Source: Polynucleobacter sp. MWH-Aus1W21
GTDB taxonomy: Bacteria; Pseudomonadota; Gammaproteobacteria; Burkholderiales; Burkholderiaceae
Length of the DNA: 64,000 nucleotides
Reading direction: 5' to 3'
Assembly (NCBI RefSeq): GCF_018687275.1
Contig: NZ_CP061287.1
Span: 992,001-1,056,000 of the forward strand
Shown here piece by piece: positions 45,926-54,299 of this stretch. Numbering within the stretch: the first letter of the stretch is position 1; every line of letters starts with the position of its first letter. The notes beneath the pieces are model-generated. The model did not search any database and was not told the origin of the DNA. It worked only from the letters and a program-made list of their open reading frames with translations. The translations under genes and the position numbers were made by a program.

Positions 45926-47392
45926 ATGGCCTTTATATTTAGTGGCGATGACGTTTGCCAAACAACCACACCAACACCAATCCCCGCACCCTACTGGGTT
46001 GCATTTTCACACTCCTCAGCCAATCTCATTGGTATTGCATTGGACGACACTGGCCTGCCGGTGGACAAAGAATGGCTGGGGGTTTTGTCTGGAAACCAAT
46101 TAAATACAAGCGATCATCATTTTTCCAATCCAATAGCAACCGTCTATAGTGGTCACCAATTTGGCGTTTGGGCCGGACAGTTGGGCGATGGGCGAGCAAT
46201 TTTATTGGGCGATATTGCTGGTCAAGAGTTGCAACTCAAAGGCGCTGGTATTACGCGATTTTCACGAATGGGCGATGGGCGAGCAGTACTTCGATCTTCA
46301 ATCAGAGAGTTTCTGTGTAGTGAAGCAATGCATGCTCTAGGCATTCCGACCACAAGAGCTCTATCAATCGTTGGGTCCGATTTGCCGGTTAAAAGAGAGA
46401 CCTTTGAAACTGCCGCAGTTTGTGCACGATTTGCCCCTAGCTTTTTAAGGATTGGCCACTTTGAACACTTTGCTGCGCTAGACGATGTTGATCGCTTGAG
46501 GGAGTTCGCGGATTATTTAATTCAATACCACTATCCTGATTCTCAAAATACCGATGAGCCTTATTTAAATCTATTTCAAGAAATATGCGCTCGCAACGCT
46601 AGTCTTGTAGCCCAGTGGCAAGCCGTTGGCTTTTGTCATGGCGTACTTAACAGCGATAACATCAGTGTCCTTGGTCTAACCATGGACTATGGGCCATTTG
46701 GATTCTTGGATCAATTTCAGATTGATCACATTTGCAATCATAGTGATCAAGGCGGAAGATATTCATATCATCGCCAACCTCAGATCATGCACTGGAATAT
46801 GGCGTGCCTTGCCAGCGCAATGATCCCTTTACTGGCGGGGAAGTCTGATGAAGCGCTAGCGCAAGAAAAGTTGCGATCTGCTCTCGATCAGTTTCCAGTG
46901 GTTTATGCCCATGCATGGCAATCCCTATTTCGCAAAAAACTGGGATTTACTACTTCTGAAGAGGGGGATATAGATCTTATAGAGAGGTTATTGCAGGCCA
47001 TGCATGATTCGAAAGTGGATTTCACTAACTTCTTTCGTAATCTCGGCAAGTTGAAGAGCGGTGAATCACTTTTGCAAAACTCATTGAGAGATGAATTTAT
47101 AGATAGAGAATCAATTGATCGGTGGTTCGACGATTATGTAGCGCGATTAAAGCTTGAATCTGTGCCTGATGAGGTTCGTCAGCACGCTATGAATCAAGTG
47201 AATCCAAAATACATACTCCGTAATCATCTGGCTCAGACAGCAATTGAAAAGGCTCAAGATAAAGATTTTTCAGAGGTTACCAAGCTTCTCAAAATCCTGA
47301 ACAAACCCTATGATGAGCAGTCAGAATATGATTCGTATTCTCTGGCCCCACCCCCTAATTTACAGGCGGTAGAAGTCAGCTGCTCATCCTAA
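45926..47392 (+). CDS. selO: Protein adenylyltransferase SelO (YdiU family)
   Basis: A pseudokinase-fold protein of 488 residues that transfers AMP to protein hydroxyl groups. It shows GQLGDGRAILLGD, LKGAGITRFSRMGDGRA and the active-site region GVLNSDNISVLGLTMDYGPFG. The chain ends VSCSS: cysteine 486 is where animal SelO has selenocysteine. The downstream genes msrB-yciB-bolA-ppiC keep the order seen in relatives. SelO acts in redox stress, which suits the msrB neighbour. Confidence 0.95.
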   Translation: MAFIFSGDDVCQTTTPTPIPAPYWVAFSHSSANLIGIALDDTGLPVDKEWLGVLSGNQLNTSDHHFSNPIATVYSGHQFGVWAGQLGDGRAILLGDIAGQELQLKGAGITRFSRMGDGRAVLRSSIREFLCSEAMHALGIPTTRALSIVGSDLPVKRETFETAAVCARFAPSFLRIGHFEHFAALDDVDRLREFADYLIQYHYPDSQNTDEPYLNLFQEICARNASLVAQWQAVGFCHGVLNSDNISVLGLTMDYGPFGFLDQFQIDHICNHSDQGGRYSYHRQPQIMHWNMACLASAMIPLLAGKSDEALAQEKLRSALDQFPVVYAHAWQSLFRKKLGFTTSEEGDIDLIERLLQAMHDSKVDFTNFFRNLGKLKSGESLLQNSLRDEFIDRESIDRWFDDYVARLKLESVPDEVRQHAMNQVNPKYILRNHLAQTAIEKAQDKDFSEVTKLLKILNKPYDEQSEYDSYSLAPPPNLQAVEVSCSS

Positions 47393-47425
47393 ATGTAATT
47401 TGATTGACCTCCCCCTGGATTAAAT

Positions 47426-47839
47426 ATGAAAAAAACCGACCAAGAATACAAGCAGTCTCTCAGCGATATTGAGTATCGAGTGACACGCGAAGCCGCAACT
47501 GAAAGACCCTTTACTGGCAAGTACTGGGATCACTGGGATAAAGGCCGCTATAAATGCGTCTGCTGCGATACGCCACTCTTTTTATCAGAAACAAAATTTG
47601 ATGCTGGATGCGGTTGGCCTAGCTATAACGCTCCAGAAGTCGCCTCCTCCATCAAGGAAATTCGGGATACCAGTCATGGCATGATTCGCACAGAGGTCCG
47701 CTGCGCTCATTGTGATGCTCATTTGGGTCACGTGTTTGAAGATGGACCAATGCCAACTGGCCTACGCTATTGCATTAACTCAGCTTCATTGAGTTTTGAG
47801 CCAAGCTCAAATGCAATTCCTACAAAGACATCTGAATAA
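47426..47839 (+). CDS. msrB: Peptide-methionine (R)-S-oxide reductase
   Basis: MsrB of 137 residues repairs oxidised methionine. The zinc site uses C44, C47, C93 and C96. The catalytic cysteine is C116 in RYCINSASL, and C62 in FDAGCGWPSY could serve as resolving cysteine. It follows selO by 33 bases, forming a redox-repair pair. Confidence 0.96.
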   Translation: MKKTDQEYKQSLSDIEYRVTREAATERPFTGKYWDHWDKGRYKCVCCDTPLFLSETKFDAGCGWPSYNAPEVASSIKEIRDTSHGMIRTEVRCAHCDAHLGHVFEDGPMPTGLRYCINSASLSFEPSSNAIPTKTSE

Positions 47840-47862
47840 TGAAATAGCGGGATAATTAGTAA

Positions 47863-48411
47863 ATGAAATTTTTATTCGACCTCTTCCCTATCATCCTATT
47901 TTTTATCGCCTTTAAACTTGGTGATATCTACACCGCAACTATTGTTGCGATGGTAGCCACTATTGGCCAGATACTTTGGGTCTATTACCGCCATCGCAAA
48001 ATCGATGCTATGCAATGGATTAGCTTGGTAATGATTGTTGTGTTTGGTAGCCTAACTATCTTTTTGCACGACAAAACATTCATTCAACTCAAGCCAACCG
48101 CTCTTTATTGGCTCTTTTCTGGCGCTCTTTTTATTAGCGCGCAATTTTTTCAGAAAAACTGGATACAGGTGTTGATGGGTAAACAGGTGACTCTGAAAGA
48201 AAAAAGCGCCCATTCTGTTTGGCATCAACTTAATATGGCATGGGCAACCTTTTTCTTTGCTATGGGTGCGCTCAATTTGTATATTGCCTTTGAATTTTCC
48301 GAAGAGACTTGGGTTAACTTTAAATTATTCGGAAGCACCGGCTTATTGGTGGTGTTTGTCATTATTCAAGGTGTTTGGCTCTCTAAACATATGGAGCACC
48401 CAAGCGAATGA
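47863..48411 (+). CDS. yciB: Inner membrane septation protein A family (YciB/IspZ)
   Basis: A 182-residue membrane protein with about five helices, starting MKFLFDLFPIILFFIAFKLG as is typical of the family, and with the conserved FQKNWIQVLM and WHQLNMAWATFFF segments. YciB contributes to envelope integrity and division-site synthesis in E. coli. The stop overlaps the bolA start as ATGA. Confidence 0.93.
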   Translation: MKFLFDLFPIILFFIAFKLGDIYTATIVAMVATIGQILWVYYRHRKIDAMQWISLVMIVVFGSLTIFLHDKTFIQLKPTALYWLFSGALFISAQFFQKNWIQVLMGKQVTLKEKSAHSVWHQLNMAWATFFFAMGALNLYIAFEFSEETWVNFKLFGSTGLLVVFVIIQGVWLSKHMEHPSE

Positions 48412-48692
48412 ATGTGAATCAACTGAGAATTGCGGCTTTTGACCAAGACTTGCGTAAGGCTTTTCAGGTTCAGTCCTTAGTAATTGATGATGAAAGCCAT
48501 CTTCACGCAGGTCATGCAGGCGCAGCCAGTGGCGGCGGTCACTTCAAGCTACTAATCGTTGCTCCGGAATTTAAGGGTTTAAACCTAGTGGCTCGCCATA
48601 GAGCTGTTTATGCCGCCCTAAATCGTCATATTCCCAAGGAAATTCATGCCTTGACCATCGTTGCCCTAGCGCCAGACGAAGCATCCGCCTAA
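48408..48692 (+). CDS. BolA family protein
   Basis: A 94-residue BolA-like protein with DESHLHAGHAG, GGHFKLLIV and the HRAVYAAL helix. BolA proteins bind monothiol glutaredoxins through an iron-sulfur cluster. It is translationally coupled to yciB by an ATGA overlap and precedes a parvulin gene by 45 bases. Confidence 0.92.
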   Translation: MNVNQLRIAAFDQDLRKAFQVQSLVIDDESHLHAGHAGAASGGGHFKLLIVAPEFKGLNLVARHRAVYAALNRHIPKEIHALTIVALAPDEASA

Positions 48693-48737
48693 GGCTGCCT
48701 TAAAATAGCCCTATCCTTCATCAACCCATTAAATACT

Positions 48738-49532
48738 ATGTTTACTAAACATCAATTACTCTCAATAAGTTTACTTAGCGCTGCCCTTATATCTTCAGGT
48801 GCTTATGCGCAGAACGCTGTCATTGTGAACGGCAAATCCATTCCAAAAGCGCAACTTGATAAATTGGTTCAACGTTCAGGTCAACCAGACAATCCTCAAG
48901 TACGCGATCAGGCACGTGAAATGCTTGTGACTCGTGAACTTATTTTGCAAGAGGCCGACAAACGTGGCGTTATTCAAAAAGAAGTTGTTCGTGAACAACT
49001 CGAACAAGCGCGTATAGGCGTACTAGTATCGGCCGTGTTTGAAGATTATGTTGAAAAAGAAGGTGTTGCAGAGGCCGAACTAAAAGCGGCGTATGAATCA
49101 GTTAAAGCCCAATACACCGGCAAGGAATATCACGTAGAGCACATACTGGTTGAAAAGGAATCGGATGCTAAGGCAATCATTGCTCAGTTAAAAGCCGGAG
49201 CAAATTTTGAAGAGATTGCTAAGGCTAAATCCTTGGATCCAGGCTCAGCTAAAAATGGTGGCGATCTTAGTTGGGTAAGTGACAAAGCACTAGTACCGGA
49301 GTTTTCTAAAGCAATGGTCCAATTGAAAAATGGTCAAATTACAGATAAGCCGGTTAAATCTCAATTTGGTTGGCACATCATCAAGATGATTGATGGTCGT
49401 GATGTGAAAGCTCCGAGTATGGAAGAAATAAAGGATCAGCTTAAGCAAATGATTGTCTCAGATAAGAATTGGCAGAAAGCCAAATTCGCTGAGATGATGC
49501 AAAAACTACGTGCTAAAGCAAAGGTTCAGTAA
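48738..49532 (+). CDS. Periplasmic peptidyl-prolyl isomerase (parvulin type)
   Basis: A 264-residue exported protein with a signal peptide (first 24 residues, ending AYAQ). A SurA_N-like chaperone part comes first (about 28-125), then a complete parvulin domain (about 130-230, EYHVEHILVEKE to FGWHIIKMIDGR). It helps outer-membrane or periplasmic proteins fold. It ends the msrB-yciB-bolA-ppiC group and converges on a transporter gene. Confidence 0.92.
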   Translation: MFTKHQLLSISLLSAALISSGAYAQNAVIVNGKSIPKAQLDKLVQRSGQPDNPQVRDQAREMLVTRELILQEADKRGVIQKEVVREQLEQARIGVLVSAVFEDYVEKEGVAEAELKAAYESVKAQYTGKEYHVEHILVEKESDAKAIIAQLKAGANFEEIAKAKSLDPGSAKNGGDLSWVSDKALVPEFSKAMVQLKNGQITDKPVKSQFGWHIIKMIDGRDVKAPSMEEIKDQLKQMIVSDKNWQKAKFAEMMQKLRAKAKVQ

Positions 49533-49547
49533 AAATATCTTAAGGCT

Positions 49548-50705
49548 TTATCTGGCGGGGTAACGTCGCGGTCTAAGTTTTTGGATCGCCATGCCCGCCA
49601 GTCCGCATGCAAATGCGGACATTACAAATACATCCCTAGGTTGTGACGCCTCCCAAATCCAGCCGGCACATAGGCCGCCTAGCGTGCCACCCAAGCCATA
49701 TGAAATAGTGGCCATTAAGGCTTGGCCTCTAGCCTGCACAGGTCCCGTAAACCAACGCTGCAATAATTTAGTGGCAGCGCTATGGTGAGCGGCGAATGTA
49801 CCCGCATGCATTAATTGTGCAAGAATTAAGACTGATGTAATGGGCAAGAAAGCAATCAAGACAAAGCGAATCACGCCAATTGCAAAGGCGGCTTGCAAGA
49901 TGACTTCGGCATCTAGCCTACTCAGCACCTTACTTTGAAAGTAAAAAAAAATAACTTCCGCAGCTACACCAAGCGCCCAGAAAAGGCCTATTTGAAATTT
50001 GTCGTAGCCAAGATCGGAAAGATAAAGGGAATAAAAAACATATAAAGCGGCGTGAGCAAAAATCATAAAGAATCCGGATAGCAAGAACCAGCGCACATCA
50101 GGATTAAAGAGCACTATTAATAGCTCGCCTTTCACCATCTTGCGCCGATCCATTTTTGGTTCATGCAGACAAAAGGTAATAAAGGCTAAGGCGAATAAAA
50201 CTACTGTCCCTACGATTGGGTATAACTCAATAGTTTTGCGCTGAAATAACTCGCCTGCAGCAAGAACCATGGCTATGAAGCCAATTGAGCCCCATAGTCG
50301 CAATCGTCCATAGCGCTTATCAAAAGAATTGTCTTTGTATAAAGCATGGATGGTGGCGGATTCACCCAAGGGCATCAAACTACTCAAGATGGTGTGCAGA
50401 ACAAACATCCAAATGAAAAAACCAATGTAGTCTTGTAAAAAATAGATACACAAGAAAACGAGTGCGGCCAGACAGGCGCAAAAACGAATGATGCTAATAC
50501 GATTTGATAGATAGTCTGACAACCAACCCCACGAGAAAGGGCCAACAATTCTGGTGATCTGCAACATGGACATCAACGCTGCGATTTCAATCACGCTAAA
50601 ACCCCTCTCCAAAAAGAAGAGGCTTGCATATGGGGAAACTAGTCCAACATAAGCGAAATACAAAAAGAAAAAGGACCCGAAGGCCCAGCGAAGCGAAGGC
50701 GTCAT
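49548..50705 (-). CDS. MFS transporter of the HcaT-like (MFS_1_like) family
   Basis: A 385-residue major facilitator with 12 predicted helices. It resembles E. coli HcaT (phenylpropionate uptake) in layout, with the loop motif YGRLRLWGSIGF shared. The substrate cannot be told from sequence. It lies 13 bases after aroC on the same strand and is probably co-transcribed with it. Confidence 0.8.
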   Translation of the reverse strand: MTPSLRWAFGSFFFLYFAYVGLVSPYASLFFLERGFSVIEIAALMSMLQITRIVGPFSWGWLSDYLSNRISIIRFCACLAALVFLCIYFLQDYIGFFIWMFVLHTILSSLMPLGESATIHALYKDNSFDKRYGRLRLWGSIGFIAMVLAAGELFQRKTIELYPIVGTVVLFALAFITFCLHEPKMDRRKMVKGELLIVLFNPDVRWFLLSGFFMIFAHAALYVFYSLYLSDLGYDKFQIGLFWALGVAAEVIFFYFQSKVLSRLDAEVILQAAFAIGVIRFVLIAFLPITSVLILAQLMHAGTFAAHHSAATKLLQRWFTGPVQARGQALMATISYGLGGTLGGLCAGWIWEASQPRDVFVMSAFACGLAGMAIQKLRPRRYPAR

Positions 50706-50718
50706 TTAATCGGCCATA

Positions 50719-51834
50719 TCAATCGCGATAAGAGCCCGGCTTTGCTGCTGGGATGGACGCAGTAGACGCAAGGACATCAGCGCATTGAGCGCGATGACGC
50801 AAAGCATGATCCATTAGCACGAGTGCAAGCATTGCTTCGGCAATTGGGGTTGCGCGTATACCAACACAGGGATCGTGCCGGCCCTTCGTTTGAACGGTTA
50901 TAGGTTTGCCATTTAAATCTACCGACTGCTTGGGGCTCATAATGCTTGAAGTGGGTTTGATGGCAATGGATACGCGCAAATCCTGTCCAGTACTGATACC
51001 GCCAAGAGTTCCACCAGAATTGTTAGTAGCAAAACCATCAGGGTGAAGCTCATCCCCATGCTCGCTACCACGCTGAGCAACAGATTTAAAGCCTGCACCA
51101 ATCTCAACACCCTTCACCGCATTAATACCCATCATGGCATGCGCAATATCAGCATCCAACTTATCGAATAATGGCTCGCCCAGCCCTATAGGAACATTTC
51201 GAGCGCGAACTTCAATGCGAGCACCACAAGAGTCACCTGCTTTGCGCAAGTCATCCATATAAGTCTCGAGCTGAGGAATCATATCTGCATTAGCAGCAAA
51301 GAAAGGATTCTTTTCGATTTCTGCTACGTCTTTAAATGGAATTTCTAGTTCACCTAATTGACTCATATAGCCATAGAACTGCGTGCCATATTTTTCATGC
51401 AACCATTTTTTTGCAATCGCTGCAGCAGCTACAACCGGGGCCGTTAAGCGCGCAGAAGATCTTCCGCCGCCTCTAGGGTCACGAATGCCATACTTTGATT
51501 GATATGCATAATCCGCATGACCCGGTCTAAAGGTCTGCAAAATATCGCCATAGTCTTGGCTACGTTGGTCAGTATTTCGAATTAATAGTGCGATCGGAGT
51601 ACCGGTAGTTTTACCTTCAAAAACCCCGGAGAGAATTTCAACCTTATCCTCTTCCTTGCGCTGAGTAACATGTCTTGAAGTGCCGGGCTTGCGTCGATCC
51701 AAATCAAGCTGAATATCAGCCTCAGAAAGCTCCATACCCGGTGGGCAGCCGTCAACTACCGCTCCAATAGCCGGACCATGGGATTCACCGAAAGTGGTGA
51801 CTGTAAAGAGAAGGCCTAATGTATTTCCTGACAT
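50719..51834 (-). CDS. aroC: Chorismate synthase
   Basis: AroC of 371 residues makes chorismate from EPSP with reduced FMN. Family signatures are GESHGPAIGAVVDGCPPG (about 16-33), GGGRSSARLT and GRHDPCVGIRATPIAE. It starts at the ATG at 51834. CATAAT on the minus strand lies 6 bases upstream inside an inverted repeat, and no ribosome binding site is visible, so the message may be leaderless. Confidence 0.97.
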   Translation of the reverse strand: MSGNTLGLLFTVTTFGESHGPAIGAVVDGCPPGMELSEADIQLDLDRRKPGTSRHVTQRKEEDKVEILSGVFEGKTTGTPIALLIRNTDQRSQDYGDILQTFRPGHADYAYQSKYGIRDPRGGGRSSARLTAPVVAAAAIAKKWLHEKYGTQFYGYMSQLGELEIPFKDVAEIEKNPFFAANADMIPQLETYMDDLRKAGDSCGARIEVRARNVPIGLGEPLFDKLDADIAHAMMGINAVKGVEIGAGFKSVAQRGSEHGDELHPDGFATNNSGGTLGGISTGQDLRVSIAIKPTSSIMSPKQSVDLNGKPITVQTKGRHDPCVGIRATPIAEAMLALVLMDHALRHRAQCADVLASTASIPAAKPGSYRD

Positions 51835-51849
51835 ACCGACATTATGTCA
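51829..51849. repeat. aroC: Inverted repeat over the aroC start and -10
   Basis: TGACATA and TATGTCA pair across 7 bases. The repeat covers the aroC ATG and the CATAAT hexamer. A shorter dyad GACAT-A-ATGTC is nested in it. It may be an operator or a start-codon hairpin. Confidence 0.4.
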
Positions 51850-51877
51850 TTTGTCAGAAAATGATGGTCAGAACAGC

Positions 51878-52333
51878 TTAAGAAGCTGTTTTTTCGGTAT
51901 CTTCAGGCCAGTCGCGAATATAGGCTTTGAGCATCGTGTTTTCAAAGTCCTGAGCTTCCACTACGGATTTCGCAACGTCATAGAAAGAAATTACACCCAT
52001 CAACATCTTTTGATCGACCACCGGCAGATACCGAGCGTGGTCTACCAACATCATGCGACGAACTTCATCTATCTCCGTCTCCATATTGCAGGTAAGAGGT
52101 CTTTGATTCATAACTGAGCTCACTTGCAAACCCTCGAGCTTGCCATGATGCTTTGCTAATGCTGCAATAACCTCTCTGAAAGTCAGAATGCCGACCAGCT
52201 TGTCGTACTCCATGACAACCAGGGAGCCAATATCGTGTTCGCTCATCACCAGAACCGCCGTTTGTAGGGCTGTATCTGGAGCTACCGTAAAAAGGGTGCT
52301 GCCCTTAACGCGCAATATGTCACGAACTTTCAT
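51878..52333 (-). CDS. CBS-domain pair protein
   Basis: A stand-alone pair of CBS domains in 151 residues (about 5-60 and 75-130; second one with DHARYLPVVDQKMLMGVIS). Such proteins bind adenosine nucleotides and sense energy state; the partner is unknown. The ATG at 52333 has GGAG upstream, better than the alternative six codons earlier. It lies 43 bases upstream of aroC on the same strand. Confidence 0.88.
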   Translation of the reverse strand: MKVRDILRVKGSTLFTVAPDTALQTAVLVMSEHDIGSLVVMEYDKLVGILTFREVIAALAKHHGKLEGLQVSSVMNQRPLTCNMETEIDEVRRMMLVDHARYLPVVDQKMLMGVISFYDVAKSVVEAQDFENTMLKAYIRDWPEDTEKTAS

Positions 52334-52394
52334 TTGATCTCCAAAAAACAATGCATGTATGTAATCAATATAGACTTAAGACCACTCTGAATCA

Positions 52395-52430
52395 AGGGTT
52401 AAGTCATTACTTTTAGTAACGAATAACCCT
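52395..52430. repeat. Long imperfect stem-loop at the 3' end of the YihY gene
   Basis: AGGGTTA (52395-52401) pairs with TAACCCT (52424-52430), and an inner stem TTACT / AGTAA closes a TTT loop. Four to five unpaired bases lie between the two stems. It spans the stop codon of the YihY gene. It lacks a T run on the minus strand, so it is not a standard terminator. Confidence 0.45.
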
Positions 52431-53261
52431 AATGAAGCCACTGCGGATTTCTGGAAGATTTGCCACAAGGACCGCACCAGTTAAGGTAATCCACCAGGTC
52501 ATATAAATCCACATCAAACCCAAGGGGAAGATGGCAAAAGCCCCGTAAACCGTCTTATAGAAGGCAGTATGACTTAAGAAAATAGCAAAGCCAAATTTCA
52601 TCAACTCAAAAGCTAGTGCCGCCACAAAAGCCCCAGCAAAAGCATCACGCCACAAGATTTTTGCGTATGGAAGAACTTTATAGACCACCGCATAAACAAC
52701 AATTGCCAAGCAAATGGGTGCAATAGTTGCCACTAATTGGAAGCCAAAAGATATGGCGCTGATCCACCCTTCCGATGCGCTAAACAAAATACCGCTGAGA
52801 TATATGCCAATACCTAGCAGTATTGGCCCCAAAATTGTTGCGGCGCTATAGATGGCGATTTTTTTGTATAGAGGTCTACTTGCATGGACCCTAAAGATCT
52901 GATTAAAGGCGCCCTCAATCACAGCCAAAGTCATAATTGTGGTGATGATTAAGCCCGCTAAGCCCACGAATGTTAAGCCCTTAGCTTGCGAAGAAAATTG
53001 ATCCAAGTAAACAAACACTTGTTGATTGATGCCGCCAGGCATATAGGTATCCAAAAGCCAGGTTTTAAATGCATTTTTGACTTGAATAACACTTGGCAAG
53101 TAGCCAATTAACATGGTGGCTATAGTTACCATGGGGACCATTGATAAGGTCGTTGTAAAAGCTAGGCTCGCGGCAATTTGCTTTAAATTTTGACCACGAT
53201 TGCGCTCCCAGATCTCTTTTCCAAGAGAGAGCCATAATTGGGGGTTACGAATGAGGCGCAT
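52413..53261 (-). CDS. YihY/BrkB family inner membrane protein
   Basis: An integral membrane protein of 282 residues with six helices and the YihY pattern (QIAASLAFTTTLSMVPM in the first helix, GAFNQIFRVH after the second). Formerly misnamed ribonuclease BN; true function unknown. The ATG at 53261 is my choice; a TTG seven codons upstream (53282) is also open but sits 1 base from the divergent wrbA start. Confidence 0.88.
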   Translation of the reverse strand: MRLIRNPQLWLSLGKEIWERNRGQNLKQIAASLAFTTTLSMVPMVTIATMLIGYLPSVIQVKNAFKTWLLDTYMPGGINQQVFVYLDQFSSQAKGLTFVGLAGLIITTIMTLAVIEGAFNQIFRVHASRPLYKKIAIYSAATILGPILLGIGIYLSGILFSASEGWISAISFGFQLVATIAPICLAIVVYAVVYKVLPYAKILWRDAFAGAFVAALAFELMKFGFAIFLSHTAFYKTVYGAFAIFPLGLMWIYMTWWITLTGAVLVANLPEIRSGFIRVIRY

Positions 53262-53283
53262 CGCCGTATCATAAGAGATCAAT

Positions 53284-53892
53284 ATGAGCCAACCCGATAT
53301 TTTAGTTTTGTACTACTCCCGCTATGGTGCAACCAAGGATCTAGCGCGCCTTATAGCTGAGGGCATTGAAAGCGTAAATGGGGTAAATGCCAGGCTACGA
53401 ACAGTACCCGCCGTTTCTACCGTTTGCGAAGCAACCGAACCCTCCATCCCCCAAGATGGGGCGCCTTATGTGGAATATTCAGACCTGCAGGAGTGTATCG
53501 GACTCGCTTTAGGATCCCCCACCCGCTTTGGCAATATGGCCGCCCCCATGAAATACTTTTGGGATGGCAGTTCCTCTGAGTGGATGAATGGAGCCCTAAT
53601 TGGCAAACCCGCTTGCGTCTTTACCAGCACCGGCAGCATGCATGGGGGCCAAGAAAGCACTCTGTTGACGATGATGATTCCACTAATGCATCACGGCATG
53701 ATGGTGATGGGTATTCCCTATAGCGAACCAGATCTGATGTCATCCAGTACTGGAGGTAGCCCTTATGGCGTTACACATCTTGCACATGCAGATGGTCGAG
53801 CGCCAATCAGTCCAGAAGAGCAACGTTTAGCTAAGGCGCAAGGAAAGCGTCTGGCTGAAGCCGCTTTAATGTTGTACCCAAATAAAACGTAA
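53284..53892 (+). CDS. wrbA: NAD(P)H:quinone oxidoreductase, WrbA type
   Basis: A flavodoxin-fold protein of 202 residues with YYSRYGATKDLAR at the FMN phosphate loop, GSPTRFGNMAAPMK and FTSTGSMHGGQEST at the flavin ring. WrbA reduces quinones by two electrons and lessens oxidative stress. It is divergent from YihY. The next gene follows after 17 bases. Confidence 0.93.
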   Translation: MSQPDILVLYYSRYGATKDLARLIAEGIESVNGVNARLRTVPAVSTVCEATEPSIPQDGAPYVEYSDLQECIGLALGSPTRFGNMAAPMKYFWDGSSSEWMNGALIGKPACVFTSTGSMHGGQESTLLTMMIPLMHHGMMVMGIPYSEPDLMSSSTGGSPYGVTHLAHADGRAPISPEEQRLAKAQGKRLAEAALMLYPNKT

Positions 53893-53909
53893 GGCGTTTA
53901 AAGTGCATC

Positions 53910-54296
53910 ATGATTAAAAAGATCCTCGATAAGAACCCCTACCAACTTATAGCTACTGCTGCCTTTGTAGACTTATTTATTCTTTGCGTATGTTGGGAGT
54001 GGTTCATCTCCCCACTAAGACCCGGTGGATCTTGGTTAATCCTAAAGGGCATTCCTTTGCTATTTGCCATTCCTGGTCTATGGAAGGGAAATGTCTACAC
54101 CATGCAGTGGGCCTCAATGTTGATCTTGCTTTATGTCACTGAAGGCTTAGTGCGCATCCTAGAAACTGGCGCTAATTTTTGGCTTGCCGCGATTGAAACG
54201 TTAATCGCAACCATTGGTTTTATTTGCTTGTTAATGTATTTGAAGCCAATTAAAAAAGAGGCTAAAGCTTTAAAGAAGATTTCTGCTGAAAAATAA
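53910..54296 (+). CDS. DUF2069 family membrane protein
   Basis: A 128-residue protein with four membrane helices, including GIPLLFAIPGLWKGNVYTMQW, which fits the DUF2069 family. DUF2069 genes often stand next to wrbA in proteobacteria, as here. Function unknown. It lies 3 bases before the FAD oxidase gene, so all three are likely one unit. Confidence 0.82.
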   Translation: MIKKILDKNPYQLIATAAFVDLFILCVCWEWFISPLRPGGSWLILKGIPLLFAIPGLWKGNVYTMQWASMLILLYVTEGLVRILETGANFWLAAIETLIATIGFICLLMYLKPIKKEAKALKKISAEK

Positions 54297-54299
54297 AAA

